Shown: piece after piece, positions 13,576 to 13,758 of the stretch
Numbering within the stretch: the stretch's first letter is position 1
Layout: the number at the start of each line of letters is the position of its first letter
Assembly (NCBI GenBank): GCA_002320385.1
Contig: DCKN01000121.1
Span: forward strand, 12,107 to 25,864
DNA: 13,758 nucleotides
DNA from: Proteobacteria bacterium UBA1673
GTDB lineage: Bacteria > Pseudomonadota > Gammaproteobacteria > Comchoanobacterales > Comchoanobacteraceae
Direction of reading: 5' to 3'
The notes under the pieces: generated by a model
What the model was told of the DNA's origin: nothing
Databases searched by the model: none
The model's input: the letters and a program-made list of their open reading frames with translations, nothing else
Program-made: the position numbers and the translations under genes

Positions 13576-13758
13576 CTATACCCACTCAGCCTTAGTACCC
13601 TTGTTGCTGTCACGTACAGCTGCGTACCAAATCATCATGCCAAAGGCGATCTTGTTGACGAAATCGGCAAGATTGTAGATGATATTGAGCCCGTTGATGT
13701 CTGGCTCTGCGTAAGCATAACCATAAAGGTAACCAATTGGATAGATTGCCCAACCTAC
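13576..13758 (-). CDS. Proteorhodopsin-like microbial rhodopsin, C-terminal 60 residues (cut by window edge)
   Basis: Microbial rhodopsins are seven-helix membrane proteins that bind retinal; proteorhodopsins pump protons out of the cell in light. The visible part starts VGWAIYPIGYLYGY (end of helix 6), passes a short loop (AYAEPDINGLNI), and continues into helix 7, IYNLADFVNKIAFGMMIWYA, ending AVRDSNKGTKAEWV and a TAG at 13578-13576. The Lys of DFVNK (codon 13653-13651) is the retinal Schiff-base lysine, and its context is that of marine proteorhodopsins. Helices 1-5, including the residues that decide pump type and colour tuning, lie outside the window. Two hairpins, one a strong terminator, follow the stop. 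Confidence 0.93.
   Translation of the reverse strand, partial: VGWAIYPIGYLYGYAYAEPDINGLNIIYNLADFVNKIAFGMMIWYAAVRDSNKGTKAEWV

Noticed and set aside
1..13758. Search for tRNA or rRNA genes, CRISPR arrays, insertion sequences and attachment sites
   Set aside because: No cloverleaf-like segment, regular short repeat array, transposase or terminal inverted repeats were seen; small degenerate examples could be missed by eye.

Overview
The window looks like a chromosomal segment of a gammaproteobacterium. It carries single-copy housekeeping genes (a threonyl-tRNA synthetase, exonuclease VII small subunit, aerobic coproporphyrinogen III oxidase) mixed with secreted orphans and two very large proteins with eukaryotic-like kinase motifs. 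The last gene is cut by the right edge and ends in a proteorhodopsin-type C-terminus, which points to a sunlit aquatic habitat. The oxygen-dependent HemF fits an aerobe. The large membrane-anchored kinase-like proteins would suit a host-associated lineage such as a Legionellales relative, but that placement is inference only.

Layout, left to right. (1) 1-393, minus: N-terminal part of an acidic, Thr/Glu-rich unknown protein. (2) 651-2827, plus: a strong promoter, then a threonyl-tRNA synthetase without a TGS domain, overlapping xseB by ATGA. (3) 2828-3668: a 436-base spacer with one possible 28-codon gene, then a small exported protein. (4) 3746-9064, plus: a consensus promoter followed by two adjacent paralogues of 596 and 1147 residues with kinase-like catalytic loops. 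(5) 9253-9744, minus: an exported Lys/Cys-rich unknown with its own promoter. (6) 10143-11738, plus: hemF, then a DUF2237 protein with an unusual signal-peptide-like extension and its own promoter. (7) 11948-13758, minus: glutaminyl-peptide cyclotransferase, a degenerate BioC-like methyltransferase, a strong intrinsic terminator, and the rhodopsin C-terminus.

The most unusual content is the kinase-like pair. The first protein has a Ser/Thr-type catalytic loop (HLDIKHGN) and the second a loop more like tyrosine kinases (HYDIASKN). Both have D-(Y/W)-P where DFG is expected. The second protein repeats the kinase C-lobe three times: the aligned D/D/N-W positions are residues 373, 623 and 873, exactly 250 apart, and the catalytic residues are lost in copies two and three. 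It therefore looks like a membrane-anchored chain of one possibly active kinase and two pseudokinase modules, ending in an acidic, Ser-rich tail.

All identifications come from reading motifs; no database search was run.
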